Below are positions 1 to 11,475 of a stretch of DNA of 64,000 nucleotides, piece by piece. Position numbers and translations under genes: made by a program. The stretch's first letter is position 1. Each line of letters opens with the position of its first letter. The notes under the pieces were generated by a model that had not been told where the DNA came from, did not search any database, and saw only the letters and a list, made by a program, of their open reading frames with translations. The DNA comes from Nilaparvata lugens (lineage: Eukaryota; Arthropoda; Insecta; Hemiptera; Delphacidae): positions 34,432,017 to 34,496,016 of the forward strand of contig NC_052518.1 of the NCBI RefSeq assembly GCF_014356525.2. The letters are read 5' to 3'.

Positions 1-556
1 AGAATCGAGATATTAGTGATTTGTTAGGAATAAGTGCATTGTAGTAATATCAGAAAAGAAGTAAGTTCTGAAAAAATCATGATTAGAAAAATAAAGAATT
101 GTATCATACTTACATGCAATGAATGATGTGCTGTACTGTCTCTCTCTCTCTCTGCTTACACTCCAACTCTCAGACTAGTTCCTCATACGTCTCTCCTCCT
201 CAAAGACTGGAGTGATTATGCAGTAGTGCACACTCGAACTCTGTGAAATCAATGAACATAATGAAAATCACAATAATATTAAGAAGAAATTTAACAAGTC
301 AACATGTGATGTTGATTATGAGAATTAATGAGGAGATTTGATATTACATCACTCTTATATTCGAAATATTGTTATTTGAGATATTATATCTGGAACTGAG
401 AAATTTTATATTAGTGCATTGTGAGAATTTGATATTTCTTTCTCTGAATGCACCTTGCTGTACGTGTTAGAATGCATTTGTATGTCAAGGATGTGATAAG
501 CGGGAAAATTCACTATCTCTCACTCATCCTAAAACAGAGAGAGAGAAACGAACGAG
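1..556. other. Non-coding 5' flank of virus-like block A
   Basis: No gene is visible here. The stretch is AT-rich, with a short TC dinucleotide run near 139-153 and a GA-rich run near 534-546 just before the TATA-like box of the first gene. I looked for an inverted terminal repeat matching other parts of the window and found none, so the left end of block A is either undefined or outside the window. Confidence 0.5.
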
Positions 557-564
557 TATATAAG
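557..564 (+). promoter_or_regulatory. TATA-box-like element
   Basis: TATATAAG lies about 70 bases before the first usable ATG (635) of the first gene of block A. The same octamer occurs before another block A gene (15688) and its block C copy, and a variant precedes a block B gene, so it looks like a shared core promoter motif. Promoter activity is inferred. Confidence 0.5.
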
Positions 565-634
565 TAGCAGTTATTGGATTTGCCAGCTTCATTTGAGCAC
601 TAGTCACGTTTCTGTTACACATATCCTCGTCATC

Positions 635-2672
635 ATGGACTCATCATCTACGCGTCAGGACTACATTCTTCCAGATACTCCTCCTCATCAACAACAAAGC
701 ACTTCCTTCCCATCTTACTGGGCAGCGCAAGCTGCACAGAAGAAGAAGCTTCCATCTGCCAATAGCAGGGCTGCTCCCGCTGCTGCTGCTGCTGCATCCG
801 ACTGCAAGGACTCACCACTGAAGAGCCATGGTGTCTTTGTGGAGAGAGGGATGAGCAGTGGAGAATTCATTGTACCGGACACACCACCATTTCATCTGGG
901 GTGGGCACCGAGGCATGTACCACTCACAACGATTTCCAACAAGCAACAGGGGAAGAGAAAGCTGCACTTTCTGGAGGAGGATGAGGAGGAAACCAACTTT
1001 GTACCCTCAAAGGTTAGTTATTTCTAATATTATTAACATGTAATGTAAACAGATAATTTTAAATCTTCATATGTTGTCATTAATTTGTTGAAAGCTTGCT
1101 ACTAAAAGCTTGCTAGTATCTGATAAATTTCTTACTTTACTGAGAAAAACTAATTTTCAATAGATCTGTTCACATTACATGTACTCACATTGTGATATTA
1201 AATGATTAGAGTTCAATTTATTGTGAGAAATTGATGAATCTGATTTGAAAGACAATTTCAATCAAGAATTATTTCTTGATAACGAATTGTAATATAGGAA
1301 ATGAAACTATTCAACTTTAGAGTTCAGTTAAGATGTATATTTGAGTTCATGAATATGATGATTACATTGATATATTCATTTGAATTGAGCAACTTCTATG
1401 TTGTTTTATGAAATCAAGGAATATAATTATTTGAAGTAATTAGGTTGAATGCATGCTACTATCTAATAAATTTCTCACTTTACTGAAAAAAAAAACTAAT
1501 TTCCAATAGATGTCTTTGTATTACATGCATGCACAATGTGATATTAAATGATTAGAGTTCAGTTAAGATGTGTATATTTTGAATTCATGAATATTATAAT
1601 GATTACATTGATATGATCATTTGAATCGAGCAACTTCTATGTTGTTTTATGAAATCAAGAAATATAATTATTTGAAGTGATTAGGTTGAATGCATGCTAC
1701 TATCTAATAAATACTTTACTGAGAAAAAAAACTAATTTCCAATAGATGTCTTTGTATTACATGCATGCACAATGTGATATTGAATGATTAGAGTTCAGTT
1801 AAGATGTGTATATTTTGAATTTATGAATATTATAATGATTACTTTTTGAAATTGAACTGATCAAGCTTACTAGTTGATTAGACTTCAGTCAAAAAATTGA
1901 ATAAGATGAATATTTTGATCTCATTATTATGATGCTTACATATTATTTGTACTAATCATGCATACTATTTTTTGCTATAATAGAATATAATATTGAAATG
2001 ATGTGTTAAGAAAATTACTGATTCAGTTGATAGTTATTTGTTGCAATGTACATTGAAAGAGTTTGCTTATTAATTTGATGTATGCATCACTATTGGATTC
2101 TGCAATATGAAGCAAGAAATATTATTTCAATAACTGATATTAATCACTTTGTGTAGAGAATGTCTTGTCAATCTGATGATATCAAGTTGAGATTATGACA
2201 ATGATCTGTTGATCACAAGTAGTTGATAATCTGAAACAAATTATAATAAGTTACTAATCATAGATTTATTTTTATTTAACAGAAACAATGTGCATATGAA
2301 GGTGATAACTCCTCCATGGTTCCACTACTAGAGGAGGAGGCTGCTCGGGATGATGACAATCAGGATGACTTTGTTGCAATCATTAATAGACCCACATCTA
2401 AACCGTGGATGCCTCTCCGCGAGCTGGCAGAAGATGTCCCGCATAGTATCATCTCGGCTCGTGAGGAAACAAACCACCACGGTAGACGAATAATATTAAA
2501 AATAAACATTTCATCTACAAAGAAAATCTCTGAGGTATATCTACCTCAGAGATTTTCATCCATAATTTCCCCCGTAAAAGTTATTAAATTTAATGCTAAT
2601 TGTAAAAATTTAGGAATAGTGGTGAAGCATGTCACCACTACATGGACTGACATTAAGATTGTTAAAATTTAA
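635..2672 (+). CDS. Spliced gene: low-complexity N-terminus plus putative ssDNA-binding-like domain
   Basis: Two exons are proposed, 635-1012 and 2283-2672, joined in phase 0. The intron has a donor GGTTAGT directly after a Lys codon and an acceptor ATTTAACAG at its end, and the reading frame stays open on both sides. The first exon encodes a disordered region with two copies of a PDTPP motif (one reading ILPDTPP, one IVPDTPP), an alanine run and an acidic stretch. The second exon encodes a domain with conserved pieces PLREL, GRRIIL and EVYLPQRF. Block B has a matching single-exon domain at 54485-54850. I associate this domain with a protein family scattered through insect genomes near virus-like genes; an OB-fold, ssDNA-binding role is inference. 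No stop breaks it. An upstream in-frame TTG at 593 is not a plausible start. Confidence 0.6.
1090..1850 (+). repeat. Three tandem units of about 240 bp inside the intron
   Basis: GAGTTCAGTTAAGATGT recurs near 1321, 1556 and 1792 (spacing about 236), and TTGAATGCATGCTACTATC recurs near 1445 and 1687, with a diverged first unit near 1090. The array lies inside the proposed intron of the first block A gene. A related fragment at 49431-49690 has only one unit, so the copies were gained or lost after the blocks diverged. Confidence 0.75.
2522..2557. repeat. Perfect 16-bp inverted repeat inside coding sequence
   Basis: GAAAATCTCTGAGGTA, a 4-base spacer TATC, then the exact reverse complement. It lies within the second exon and covers the codons for the conserved EVYLPQRF segment, so it is both coding and able to form a hairpin in DNA or mRNA. 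Confidence 0.85.
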
Positions 2673-2680
2673 CAATCTTA
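2654..2680. repeat. Perfect 13-bp palindrome over the stop codon
   Basis: TAAGATTGTTAAA, one central A, then the exact reverse complement. The stop codon TAA at 2670-2672 lies in the second arm. It could be a 3'-end or regulatory hairpin; the function is unknown. Confidence 0.8.
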
Positions 2681-3126
2681 TTGTCATACGATGTTGTGGT
2701 GAGATGCTTTACAAGTAGTAGAAGTAGTAGTAGTATATAATGTGAATATTGTAGTGATTAATAATAAATTGTAATATTGTTTTTATAAAAATTGTTTTTA
2801 ATTCTCACCTGTTTGTTGTGACAAAGAAGAAGAAGACGTAGAATAGTACACTGTTCACGCAAGAATAGATCCTCTTGTAACTGAACACTCAATGAATGTA
2901 GAATAGTTCACGCAAGAATAGTAATGCTCTTGTACAGTCAATGAGTGTTCGGTCACAAGAGAAGCTATTATATAGTTGCTGCTGCGCGCGCACGCTCATG
3001 CAGCACATGTCGGTCTTGACCTTGTTGCGAGATTCTCTTCCATCTGTTAGTGCTATACACTCACTATAGATATTGCAATCTATTTTTATCAGTATGCTTA
3101 CAACACTTGAAGGGAGAAGTTGTGCA
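2673..3126 (+). promoter_or_regulatory. Intergenic region with a repeated motif and TATA-like box
   Basis: This holds no gene. GTAGAATAGT followed by TTCACGCAAGAATAG is repeated imperfectly near 2838 and 2899, and GAACACTCAATGA has an inverted counterpart near 2939. TTATATAG at 2968-2975 is a possible TATA box for the membrane-protein gene. A GC-rich run GCTGCTGCGCGCGCACGC follows it. All regulatory roles are inferred. Confidence 0.4.
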
Positions 3127-3555
3127 ATGAAGATAATCGTATGGAGATTTGTATTTGTTCTTCTCTTTATAATATATTGTGTGAATATGCTATTACTTTT
3201 CCATATTGCTTTGAAAAAATATGATTCAATGCAAAATGATAGTAAGAGAATATTGGAATCTATACAAAATGTACGAAATAAGATTAGGGATTTGGAAACA
3301 CCTCAATTGATGCAGGAATCACTGCTAGTAAGAAATCATACATTATCTTATATCAAATCATGTGTCAATTCATCAGATGCTTCTCTTGATGTTAGTCTAA
3401 GACATTGGTATAGATTTATGATTGATGAACGTTCAATTCTTTGCAATTTCTACAAAACTTACAACATACTTAACAAGTGTGTTAATAAGACACATGATGA
3501 TAGAAAATTGTATTCCCTACTGATTAAAACATACCAACTTTGTAGTAATATATAA
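3127..3555 (+). CDS. Small single-pass membrane protein, block A copy
   Basis: About 142 residues. After MKIIVWR comes a hydrophobic helix of about 22 residues (roughly residues 7-30), then a polar, partly coiled C-terminal region with several cysteines and two N-x-S/T sites (NHT, NSS). It reads as a signal-anchor protein with its C-terminus outside. The start is chosen because the ATG-AAG context is conserved in the block C copy (52821-53212), whereas an upstream in-frame ATG at 3094 is GTG in block C. The family was not recognised. Its place between the ssDNA-binding-like and phospholipase genes suggests a virion-membrane or host-membrane role, which is inference. It is open here but broken in block C. 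Confidence 0.6.
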   Translation: MKIIVWRFVFVLLFIIYCVNMLLLFHIALKKYDSMQNDSKRILESIQNVRNKIRDLETPQLMQESLLVRNHTLSYIKSCVNSSDASLDVSLRHWYRFMIDERSILCNFYKTYNILNKCVNKTHDDRKLYSLLIKTYQLCSNI

Positions 3556-3656
3556 AGCACATAGTGAGACAATTTCTTTGTCTCTCGATTGAGGTTGAGT
3601 GTTTGATTAATTAACCTCAGTCGATGTTCAACTATTGTGTTGAAAGGTAATGAAAA

Positions 3657-4379
3657 ATGGTATGTAGGAGAAAGTTATCTTCTAGGAAACGAGGGAGAGG
3701 AATCTTGAGTTCAGCTAGCAAAATTGTCAAATGTATAGCAGGTACTGCTGGGGACATTACATCAACTATTATAAATAAATTGATAAATGCATCCCCCATT
3801 GAATGTTACATCCCCGGCTATCAGTGGTGTGGACCTGGCACAAAGGTTAATGAAAGGTTAAAGAGAGGTGATCAAGGTATAAATTCATTAGATAGAGCCT
3901 GTAAGGTACATGATATAGCATACACTCAAAATAGTGATAATAAGTCTCGAGCGATTGCAGACAGAGCTCTTGCAAACACAGCATGGGAAATATTCAAGAA
4001 TCCAAAAACATCTCTAAGTGAAAAAGCACTTAGTTATCTTAAAACAAACATGATGAAAGCTAAAGCAGCGTTTGGCAGTGGTTTGAGAAAGAAGAAGAAG
4101 AAGAGCACAAGTGTTAGGAAAACTCATAGCAGCTTGATAAAGAAAAAAGCTATTGCTCAGTTGAAACAGCATATTGCAGGTAGAGGTTACTATTTGAAAC
4201 CGTACCCTCCAATCTCAAGTGGTGGTCGTATTTTGATTGGGCCCAACCCCACATCCTCCTCACCATATGGTGTAAGTTTATTCCCAAAGAAAAAAAGTAA
4301 AAAAGGAGTTAAAAAACATAGAAAGACAAAGAAGGTGAAAAAACGAATATCGATGGTGAATTGTCTAATCACGATCTAA
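3657..4379 (+). CDS. Parvovirus-type phospholipase A2 capsid-associated protein
   Basis: 240 residues, opening with a basic segment and a hydrophobic stretch. The calcium-loop motif WCGPGT is at about residue 60, followed by D-R-A-C-K-V-H-D-I-A-Y at about residues 82-92 with the His-Asp catalytic pair typical of the phospholipase A2 domain of parvoviral VP1. The rest is very Lys-rich, with KKKKK runs and a GGRILIGPNP segment. Related proteins in parvoviruses and adintovirus-like genomes hydrolyse membrane phospholipid during endosomal escape. The frame is intact with an ATG in good context. Its end overlaps the start of the protease frame by about 28 bases. The lipase assignment is fairly firm from the motifs; activity is not shown. 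Confidence 0.8.
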   Translation: MVCRRKLSSRKRGRGILSSASKIVKCIAGTAGDITSTIINKLINASPIECYIPGYQWCGPGTKVNERLKRGDQGINSLDRACKVHDIAYTQNSDNKSRAIADRALANTAWEIFKNPKTSLSEKALSYLKTNMMKAKAAFGSGLRKKKKKSTSVRKTHSSLIKKKAIAQLKQHIAGRGYYLKPYPPISSGGRILIGPNPTSSSPYGVSLFPKKKSKKGVKKHRKTKKVKKRISMVNCLITI

Positions 4380-4705
4380 TAGAATGGTGTAAGTTATTAC
4401 AAATTCCCCTACGAGGTGTATACATGATAGATACATTACCTAATAAAATTCTAAGAAATGAAAATTGTATTGTTAATTTAGACACTCAATCTGGACATGG
4501 TACACACTAGGTTGGTTATAAGAAACGAGGATCAAATGTTTACTATTTTGATCCAATTGGTAATTTACAAGCACCTTATGAATTGAATAAATATTGGAAA
4601 AAAGAAACAGGTGTAAATATTTTTTACAATGTTAAGCACATGCAACCATTACATACAAATATATGTGGACACCTTATGCTCTTGTTTTTTGCAAACCAGT
4701 TGTAA
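4352..4705 (+). pseudogene. Adenovirus-type cysteine protease (maturation protease), interrupted
   Basis: An open frame of about 117 codons holds the hallmarks of the adenoviral maturation protease: a GTH motif with the catalytic-type His, the VYYFDPIGN segment with the acidic residue, and ICGHLMLLFF with the nucleophile-type Cys. It is short compared with the adenovirus enzyme (about 200 residues), as in Polinton/adintovirus relatives. An in-frame TAG at 4508-4510 lies immediately after the His, and no in-frame ATG is seen at the beginning, so I call it a pseudogene. It overlaps the 3' end of the phospholipase gene in another frame and is followed 28 bases later by the penton-like gene, which is compact virus-style packing. 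Confidence 0.75.
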
Positions 4706-4733
4706 TCCAGTATTTGTACCAAAAACATATAAG

Positions 4734-4926
4734 ATGGTTGTTATTACATTACGATCTAGATCAAGTGATCTCTATGAACATTTGCAAGAAATTCTCGATT
4801 TGGATAAAAATAAAAAATGGGAAATTGGATTGATAAATTTCTGTACTTACAATAGCATTGCAAATGTTATAAAAGGTGAAAATTCTACCTTCAAATATGG
4901 TGATAAATTAATTGATCTTGATACAG
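4734..4926 (+). pseudogene. Penton-like (single jelly-roll) minor capsid protein, N-terminal part
   Basis: The frame starts at ATG 4734, with SSDLYEHLQEILDLD and WEIGLINFCTYNSIANV segments that I recognise from insect adintovirus/Polinton-type penton-like proteins. After about 64 codons the frame runs into the LTR element at 4927. The remainder of the gene resumes at 13778 directly after the 3' target-site duplication, so the two parts are one gene split by insertion. Confidence 0.75.
4923..4926. other. Target-site duplication, left copy (ACAG)
   Basis: ACAG here is repeated at 13774-13777, flanking the LTR element exactly. The penton-like frame is in register across the two flanks when one copy is counted, which supports the boundary call. 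Confidence 0.9.
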
Positions 4927-7417
4927 TGTGTGCCTGCACTTTTTAAAAGATAATAGATAAGATAATTTTGAATAAAATTTAGAATTTAGAAATAGGCCGA
5001 CACATCTGGAAAATACCTGAGTCTATACCTAATTCATGCAGGTGAACGGGCTAGAGTCAAGAAAACTTCAATTAATCTTGCCATGCCTGATTTAATAGGT
5101 TTATACTATAGAAAAACACTACAATTTGAAATAATTGAAAAATACAAACAGTTTCAATAAACATTGGCAACTAAAATCGAACAACAGAAACAACGATTTC
5201 ATGTTACTTTGTTGACATTCTTCATCTGATTCGGGGGCGCATTACTATCCCCGTTTAGATAGCAATACGTCACAAAACCAAACAATATCAGTCATCAAAT
5301 AACAAATAATTAACTTCAACATAAAATTACTCTAGAAAGAAAAGCCCGTTGAACCCAAGTTTCGTCGATAGTAACCCATATAACCCATTTCATAATAATT
5401 TTGAATCCCCACTTTTGATTGACATTCTCGAATGAACCTTTGTTTCACTACACTGCACTTTCGTTGGTCTGTACGTTGCTTTATCATCGGGGTTACAGTA
5501 CCTTGTTTTTGGCGGTGAGCTTTTACCGGTTGAATTTGGCTTGACGGCGACGTCCTCTTACGTCCCTAGACCTGTCGTCTGAACGGGTGTCTTGAAGCGG
5601 TGTTACATAAAGTTGCGGAACCAAAGGGGTGGTAGTACAAGAAGTTGGTTTGGGGACACACTTGAACCGCTGTAAATAAATGTATTACAGCATTAATTTC
5701 TAACTCTTCCTACAATTCATCAAAAGCTAAAACAGGAGTTATCTATTGATTACAATTAATTAAATTCTCTCATTCTTTGAATCCTCATTTTATATAGATT
5801 TTTATCTTTAAACTACTGATTCTTTTTATCAGAATTAATGGATCTTTCTTCACAAATAATTCAAATTGAAATGATGCTAACTTATATGATATTTTTCGTT
5901 TGGTTTGTGAAATCAAATATAATTTTTCATATAGTAGCTCGGCTAGTATTGTTGGAAACTTGTGCGCCAGCCAACATTTATTTTATTTATTATTTATGAA
6001 CTATAGGACGCAATCCAAGTGTAAATAACGGGCATTCGCCCAAAACTGCTCAGAACCTTAATTAAAAATGAACATTCCAGAGTTTATGATTTGATTTACC
6101 TACAAATACAAGTCCAAAAACTAGTATCAACTGAAATTATGAATTTATCACCTAATAAAACAAGACACTTTATAACACAATAAAAGAAAAAAATATTGAA
6201 AATTTCAATTTAAGGAAAGATAATGTTTGCCTTATAAGATTCATCTTGTGGAATTTTTACCTTTAATTAAATAAAATTAGTAAACACATAGAAAGTAATT
6301 TAAATTGTATTAAAATTTGAACATTCATTAATATTAATTTCCTGGAAAAGAAAACCTTTCTTCTTCGTCTATTAAGATTTCTATCATAAAAAATTTACTA
6401 AATCATTCGACAGCCTTAATGACATAAGAAAACAGAGTCTGAAAAATATAAATTAAAAAATGTCATAAACTCAATATGAACATAATCTTAAAAGTTTCAT
6501 TCCAATTTAAAGGCTATCTTCCTGACTTTCAGCAATACTCTACGATAATATATCTCCAGAAACAATAACTAAAATGTAACGTAACTGAAAACTTTCTATA
6601 CTTCTGTAGATAAAAATTTATAATTATCTTCCATCACTAATAAAATCAAAAGGATTATTCTCAATCAATATTATTAACTTGAAAAATAACAGGCTTAATT
6701 AATTCAATACTCTTATGGAAGTTTCAATCAATTAAATTCCCTAAATTATATTTTAACCTTATTTTACGTACCTTAGCGGTTATTTGAAGAAACAATTATT
6801 CGTACATGATGAAGAAACACAATTAAACCTTTCAGGACATGGCACTACTAGTAAATTTAAACATTAATAAAAAATAAAACTAGCTCCTACATTAACTACT
6901 GAAATAAACTTATAAACCTGCCCAAAAAGGGGGAAACATAGTGACTACATCTTTACTCTCGTAGTGCTCCTAGCAAAGTGTCCTCCGGAACGTAATCTGG
7001 TCTCTCGACTGGGGAATCCCCACTACTGTATTTAGAAACAGGTCTCCTATTGGGCGAATGGAATCAATTTGACCAATCGTCGCGTGGCTTCTACAGCCTT
7101 TGGACCAAATAGTAACTACAAAATCGGTAGTTTGTTATAATTTCAATGCTTGCTGTTTTCCAACTTATCGCATTTTATGTCGCGACAAGAAGGCTAAGTT
7201 TTAGAGATAATTCCATAATCTACATTCCTCGACGACTCAGAGCCACAATTTTTAAATATCTATCATGGGAAACTCGAAGTCATGGCCGTTCATAATAGAG
7301 AGAGAGAAAATAATTTATTTCGCTAACTCACTTACAATAATGGCTCTAGTCTATTGCGTATTAAATTTACTATTATAACATGGGAAAAGGCCTGAATTAA
7401 AGAGAGTGCCCGGCACA
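4927..7417 (-). repeat. Long terminal repeat, 2,491 bp (3' LTR if the element is on the minus strand)
   Basis: Matches 11476-13773 almost base for base. It starts TGTGTGCCTGC and ends CCCGGCACA, giving short inverted TGTG/CACA ends. It keeps about 193 bases (around 7169-7361) that the other LTR lacks. Confidence 0.9.
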
Positions 7418-7431
7418 CTCCCCTTCCTTCC
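7418..7431 (-). other. Candidate polypurine tract
   Basis: On the minus strand this reads GGAAGGAAGGGGAG and abuts the LTR directly, where a plus-strand primer site is expected. This is the main evidence for orientation. A primer-binding site at the opposite end (minus strand from 11475, beginning ACTGCGCAACTC) lacks a clean TGG start and stays uncertain. Confidence 0.55.
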
Positions 7432-10400
7432 GGTGTGAAACACGCAAAAAGAAATCTAATCAGGATATGTTACCATAGAGGCATTCTGTATGATTTGGAG
7501 AGTCGAATTTCTGGATTGATAATAGGATCCAATTTGAAGCGGGCCCTCTTCAAAAGAAATCTCTTTAATCATTCCGAAATTCAGCAAAATGTATAACTAA
7601 TTGAGATTTGTGGCAAGAGTCTTTAAAACTGTGGCAAGAGTCAGGACAAAACAATATGGACGTGTCCACCTTTTAAGTAGGTACTAAAGACGGACCGAGT
7701 ATAATAATCTTGAATACTTCAATCACTTTATTGAGTCCCTGGTTATTTTCTTGGCAAACTCTAACAAGGGAAAACGTTTAAAAGACATCATAGTTTTAAT
7801 TGGTTCTATGTTACTCTGCTGTTGTAAAATATGAAGTACGTTTGATAATAATAGTAAAGGATGAAACTTTTTCACTCAGCTGAATGTATTGAAATCTAAC
7901 TATCATTACTATAGAGTTGAGAGTGCAATATATTTTCAACAATATAAAGCAATTCAATAGGCAATACTATTCTACATCGACTACGATTGAGAATAGTAGT
8001 CGAGAGATAATAATGGTTGAAACTGCAACGCTAGCGAGCCATCGGAGAGCAATGACACACGCTTGATGTACATTCCGTAGCTATGAAAATTTCTATCCAT
8101 TATTGTATTCCAGCAGGAAATCTCCATCACTGAATTATATTAAGTGAACTAAAACGGAAGCAGTTAAACTGAATACACCTATGATAAGATTATAATTGTA
8201 TTAATCATGGAAGGTAAACTAATAAAGAATAGGGATATCAACAAAATAATATGAAATATAAAGCGAATAGAATATAAAATATGAGGCCTTAGACATTATT
8301 CTTATTATTTTATGAATTGGAATATATATTATCTATATTACTAACTCCTAACTATGTGAATGTATAATTCTTAACTATGAATGGATGAGTATTAAGCTAT
8401 TGAAAATGGGTATAGTATAGAATATTATGATAAATCGTCTTATGCTAAATAACTTATTATTATTATTATTATTAGAGACATCATTTACATACATAGTATT
8501 ATGACTGTTGATGACTTCAAAAATTGATCATCACCCGATTTACCAAACAATCAATTATCTACTACCGTGGGAAAACTGTACAATCATTTACCACGAGTAT
8601 GCAGCCGATCAATGAAATAAAATTAAACCTAATTCACCTACCTAAATATATTTAATATTACGAAGCTAATAACATAATTTAATGACTAATCTAGTTGCGC
8701 AAGTTATTTACATTCCGGAATTTCTTCTATATACTTTATATTGTCACGTAACAAAATCTTTGACTAATAAACCCTTCATGAACCCGTAATGAATCCTTCT
8801 AACAAAAACGGTAAATATCTTTATCATAACTCCTTTTCTCTTTTCTCCTTCTCATTCATTAGGAATCATCTCGTTGAGTGTATAGAGACAAGGCTATAGA
8901 GTGGCACCATACTCACAAAAACTTATCCAATTATAACTCACGACAAAAAATCTTGTCTCCAATAGACTGATCTGTTTCCTATTTTTTTTCTGATCTGTTT
9001 CGGATATTTTTCAACATGACTCAAGCGTGATTTTGCATTCTACGATCATGAGAAAAACACTTTTCATTATAATATTCCAGTAGGAAACCTTTACGACAGA
9101 ACGCTAGTCAAAACAAAACTATGATCGAGTGCCAGGCTATCGACAATAATAATTCTGTATTTTGCTTCTCACTAGAGTACGTGACATTTTCTCTAAATAC
9201 TGGAAGCATACTTTTCATCGCATGATTTAATAATATGAAAATTCAACTCGATCAACTAGCTTGGGACTGCTAATGCTTGACTTCTGAATATCAACATTAT
9301 GAAATTTACCAATACATTAACGCATTAATAGACTACTATTACACTATTACTGATTCTCAAGTTCACTGACATTTTCAACCTTACTGGAGCCTCACATAGT
9401 TATTCCTCAACTATAAACTTCATATTCAACTAGTTTCAATTACTCTACTAGATCTTAAAATATCTCAACTTATTCACATGGAAAACTCTCTCACTCTTCC
9501 TTCTCCGTTTTCCTTTGAATTAGACCAAGACTCCTACATCAGTTCACCCGGCATTTAACTACTACTGGCCAAGATAAGATTTCTACTATACTGTTAATTA
9601 CTTTAATTTAATTTTTCCCAACAAAATTATATTTCCTTGTGACACGAATTTTCCTACATATTTCTACTTTATATCCCCATTTGAATTTTTAATCAACCTT
9701 TCAACTCTCAACTACAGAATAATTTAAACTCATGCTTAACTCAAGAGATTTTCCCTTTTCATTTCAAATTCAACTAGAAGAATTTCACTGTTAATTTTGT
9801 TTTAATTTAACCCGTTCAGTACTGTTCCAATATTTATTTCTACTTTCACTGATAACCATTTTAACATTACCTAGGTACTCGAAAAAGTTTCTCTGTTATT
9901 TTATTTGTATACCTCAACTAATCACTTTAAATATTCATTGTCTAAAACCTTCAATTTTCGTTACCATGCAAAATTTCTAAGCAACTTTAAACTCAATAAT
10001 ACCCCTTTTTTACCAATTATTACTTGTGTTTTTGCGGCTGACTTTCCTACCAAACATTAACGAACCTTTTGACTGGGCTTCCCTAAACTGCATTACGCTG
10101 ATTGTTTTCCTTACAATCACTACGAAGACTCACTAAATATTCTAGATTTCGGTTTACGTTATTCTACTGACGAGCCCCATAACTCTCGAATGAACCAGAC
10201 CGTTTACTAGATACAAAAAAAAATCTTAGCTCACACCATCTTCGGTGCCTTTCGCTAAAATTATACAATTCCACCGTACAAATTTGCAAGGTTAGTCACA
10301 GCTAAATTCCTTGATTTGTTACATGGACAACTTTCGGGCAGTGCTCCGTTCTCTCTGGACACGGACCTACACTCGCGCCGACTACCTAAATTCAACAACA

Positions 10401-11475
10401 ACACACACAGGCAGGACATCCCCTTGTCCTCAACTAAATCTTGAGTCTCAACTAAACAAAAAAATTCCCCACAGTCTACAGGACACGTCATCAACACAAC
10501 GGATCTTTACACTATCACTACGCATGCCTACCGCAAAAATCACACCCTAAAAAAAAATATTTCCAATAATAAAACTGATTCACCTTTTCGAGAATAAACA
10601 TTACTGATAAAGGGACTTAACAACCTCATCTGAATCAACTTATTTTCATACAAATTCCCAAGGATTTGATTATCGTTTCAACTTTAATCTACAATACCCA
10701 ATTATTTAGTTTAAACATCTCAAGGCCAAAACTACTCATCAACTTTTCAAAACTACATATCAACAATAACTAATAAAACAGTTTCCTATTTATTCTCTGA
10801 TTACCTTCGATTTACCTAAACTTTTCAAAAGTTTTCCCTATTTTCCCTAAACATTCTCACATAATAATTTCCAAATTTTCCTAATTTACTTGGGTTGACC
10901 TTTAAAATCTCAATATTCACTTTCACTACTACTATACTATGATGTTCAACTACCAGACGTGAGACCAGAATACGTACGTTGACATTACAATAATTTCTAT
11001 CATCATTCACGGAATTACAGAATACAAAAATTTATTCAGCACTTAGGATCAGTTGTTTTTCACCTATGCTAGTTTCTTCTACCAATTTTTATTCTACCGT
11101 TAAACCTTCAATTTCTCAAAAATCAATTTCAATATTAAGTTTTAGAATACTTTCAACTTAAGCATCAATGATACCTAACTTTATCTTTAAGCACTTCAAA
11201 AGATTTTCATTTTGATGGATTTACTGAACTTAATAACTTCCCTATTTCATCTACAATTATTTAAACTTCAGAAAAATAGGAGTAGCAACTATAAATTATT
11301 CATTCAACTCCAAACCTAAAATATTGAGAGTTAACACGTTCACAGAATGAATTATTAAGTATAGACTCAGAAAAAATGATCTAGTATTATTAGAGTAAGT
11401 TATGAAAAATTTAATTTTTTTTGGAAATTTGAATTCCAGAGATTCAAATATCTCTAGGAAGCAGAGTTGCGCAGT
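7432..11475. other. Non-coding interior of the LTR element
   Basis: About 4 kb of AT-rich sequence with frequent stops in all frames. A small ATT microsatellite lies near 8454-8474. I see no recognisable protein domain, tRNA or internal tandem array. Confidence 0.6.

Noticed and set aside
593..634. Upstream extension of the first block A gene starting at TTG
   Set aside because: In a eukaryotic setting the ATG at 635 is the plausible start, and the TTG lies near the expected transcription start after the TATA-like box.
11455..11475. Primer-binding site of the 4927-13773 LTR element
   Set aside because: The minus-strand sequence next to the LTR lacks a clean TGG start, so I did not annotate it as a feature.
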